Assembly: GCF_004087835.1 (NCBI RefSeq)
Contig: NZ_CP035120.1
Span: 124,001-188,000, forward strand
DNA from: Halorussus pelagicus
GTDB taxonomy: Archaea > Halobacteriota > Halobacteria > Halobacteriales > Haladaptataceae
Length of the DNA stretch: 64,000 nt
Direction: 5' to 3'
Shown here: positions 62,915-64,000 of the stretch, in pieces
Numbering within the stretch: the stretch's first letter is position 1
Layout of the letters: every line of letters starts with the position of its first letter
The notes under the pieces: generated by a model
Seen by the model: only the letters and a program-made list of their open reading frames with translations
Databases searched by the model: none
Told to the model about the DNA's origin: nothing
Position numbers and translations under genes: made by a program

Positions 62915-64000
62915 ATGTCTATGCACCCGACGTTCAGTCCGCTGTCCGACGAGACTGGTCTCGATATCGTCGATCCCATCGAGACCCGGCACTTCTCGGT
63001 GCTGACCGACTCGGCGGTGAACCCGACCGACGCCGACCCCGACGAGTTCGCCTTCCCGGTCTCGACGGCGTGCCGGATTCGCGCCGGGCGACTCCGCTTT
63101 CCCTACATGGTTCCGACGGAGGTTCGGACGCCCGATGGCGACCATCGGGCGTCCATCGACCTGCCGACCACGCGGAAGTTCCCCGACGACGAGTACCTGC
63201 TCGAATTCCACTCACCTCTCAAAGTCTACCTGCGGACGACCGGCGAGATAACCATCGACGCGAGCGACGATAGCGTCGAAATCGAGTTCGACGAGGAGAC
63301 CGCCGTCACGGTCGGCGCGCGGTCGTACCACAGTTCCCCCGCGGCGACGATTACGGTCCCTGACGACCCCGAGGCGATGATGCAAGCGGTGTCCGCGTTC
63401 TCCTCGGCGCTGAAGACGACCAGTCCAGAGCGAGCGTGGCCCACTCTTCGAGGCCACCCGCCGCGAATCGAGCGTGGCGAGGAGTTGTCGATTCCCGACG
63501 CGCTGGAGACTCCCGACACCGGCATCGAAATCTCGGTCCCCGCGGAGTACGGTCACGTCTACACCGTCGCGCCGCTGGCCTACTACCTCGGCGCGGCGGT
63601 CGTCCCCGGCGAGAGCGCTCGTCTGACGACCGACTCGGGCATCGACCGATTCCTCGGCGACGACGTGACCGCCGTCGGCGAGTCCGTCGAAAAGATTCTC
63701 AAGCGCGTCTTTCTGCTCGACTGCGTGACCAGAACCGAGGGACTCTACCCGGACGAACTCCACGAGCGCGCGGCGCTGGAGTCCGTCGCGGAGTTCGACT
63801 TCAAGGCGCTGTACGAGGCCTCGCCCGCCGACAGACTCGCGGCGTACCTCGCGGTGCCCGACGAGACCTACGAGACCATCGAGACGCCGTGGCACCGGGT
63901 CACGCACGTCGAGACCGCCCCCGGTCCCGACGCCGCGCGATTCCTGCCCTACGTCGTCAACGACCTCTCGCTGGTGCAGGTCAAGCCCGAACCCGAGGAG
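62915..64000 (+). CDS. conserved haloarchaeal protein, C terminus beyond window
   Basis: The first 362 residues are in the window with no stop. MSMHPTFSPLSDETGLDIVD then ETRHFSVLTDS open the protein; TVGARSYHSSPAATITVPDD, SALKTTSPERAWPTLRGHPP, YTVAPLAYYLGAAVVPGESA and KRVFLLDCVTRTEGLYPDEL follow. This reads as a family I recall as widespread in haloarchaea, perhaps with a C-terminal CHAT-like protease domain that lies outside the window (not verified). GGAGG at 62901-62905 supports the ATG at 62915. Confidence 0.75.
   Translation, partial: MSMHPTFSPLSDETGLDIVDPIETRHFSVLTDSAVNPTDADPDEFAFPVSTACRIRAGRLRFPYMVPTEVRTPDGDHRASIDLPTTRKFPDDEYLLEFHSPLKVYLRTTGEITIDASDDSVEIEFDEETAVTVGARSYHSSPAATITVPDDPEAMMQAVSAFSSALKTTSPERAWPTLRGHPPRIERGEELSIPDALETPDTGIEISVPAEYGHVYTVAPLAYYLGAAVVPGESARLTTDSGIDRFLGDDVTAVGESVEKILKRVFLLDCVTRTEGLYPDELHERAALESVAEFDFKALYEASPADRLAAYLAVPDETYETIETPWHRVTHVETAPGPDAARFLPYVVNDLSLVQVKPEPEE

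Overview
The window comes from a haloarchaeon (class Halobacteria). Support: high GC in most of the window, strongly acidic proteins, twin-arginine lipoprotein signals, KaiC-like and HHHK-type signalling proteins, an AglF-like nucleotidyltransferase, and many ATGA/GTGA start-stop overlaps. The genus cannot be fixed from the sequence alone; the gene style would suit a Halorussus-like organism (inference).

Layout. (1) 0-4.06 kb: Tat lipoprotein, aldo/keto reductase, and a DUF4129-type membrane protein. (2) 4.06-18.2 kb: a visibly AT-richer block bordered by IS6-type transposase remnants. It carries a KaiC-like ATPase with two overlapping histidine kinases, a DUF2237 gene, a DUF1269 gene, the DabA/DabB inorganic-carbon accumulation complex with a divergent beta-carbonic-anhydrase-like gene, an amidohydrolase and an Lrp/AsnC regulator. 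(3) 18.2-23.4 kb: DUF58, two small membrane proteins, MoxR ATPase and a DUF4350 protein. The DUF4129 gene at 1.9-4.1 kb usually belongs with this set, so block 2 looks like an island that split it. (4) 23.7-42.2 kb: a surface-glycan locus with a sulfatase-fold enzyme (Thr in the nucleophile slot), DUF1616 protein, flippase, polytopic membrane protein, three family-4-type and one family-2 glycosyltransferase, two small alkaline-phosphatase-superfamily enzymes, ATP-grasp ligase, beta-propeller protein, beta-helix protein, and a chimeric FemAB/sulfatase remnant. (5) 42.2-52.7 kb: small proteins, a MacB-like ABC transporter with three tandem 68-bp mini-genes between its permeases, secreted or surface proteins, AglF, membrane proteins. 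(6) 52.7-58.3 kb: GAF-PAS histidine kinase, enolase-superfamily gene, UspA, PhoD-like phosphatase. (7) 58.3-62.9 kb: a degenerate, lower-GC zone with two IS6 remnants, a VapB-like small gene, and a methyltransferase/XamI-like restriction pair. (8) A conserved haloarchaeal protein runs off the right edge.

Two cross-cutting observations. At least four IS6-type remnants and a separate IS-like N-terminal remnant sit at the borders of the foreign-looking blocks. Six genes appear broken by a single-base frame change, each at or next to a run of exactly five C or five G. These are either decayed genes or, more simply, homopolymer errors in the assembly; reads should be checked before they are called pseudogenes. 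A seventh broken gene, a lipoprotein interrupted by a 20-bp tandem triplication, also carries one of those six.
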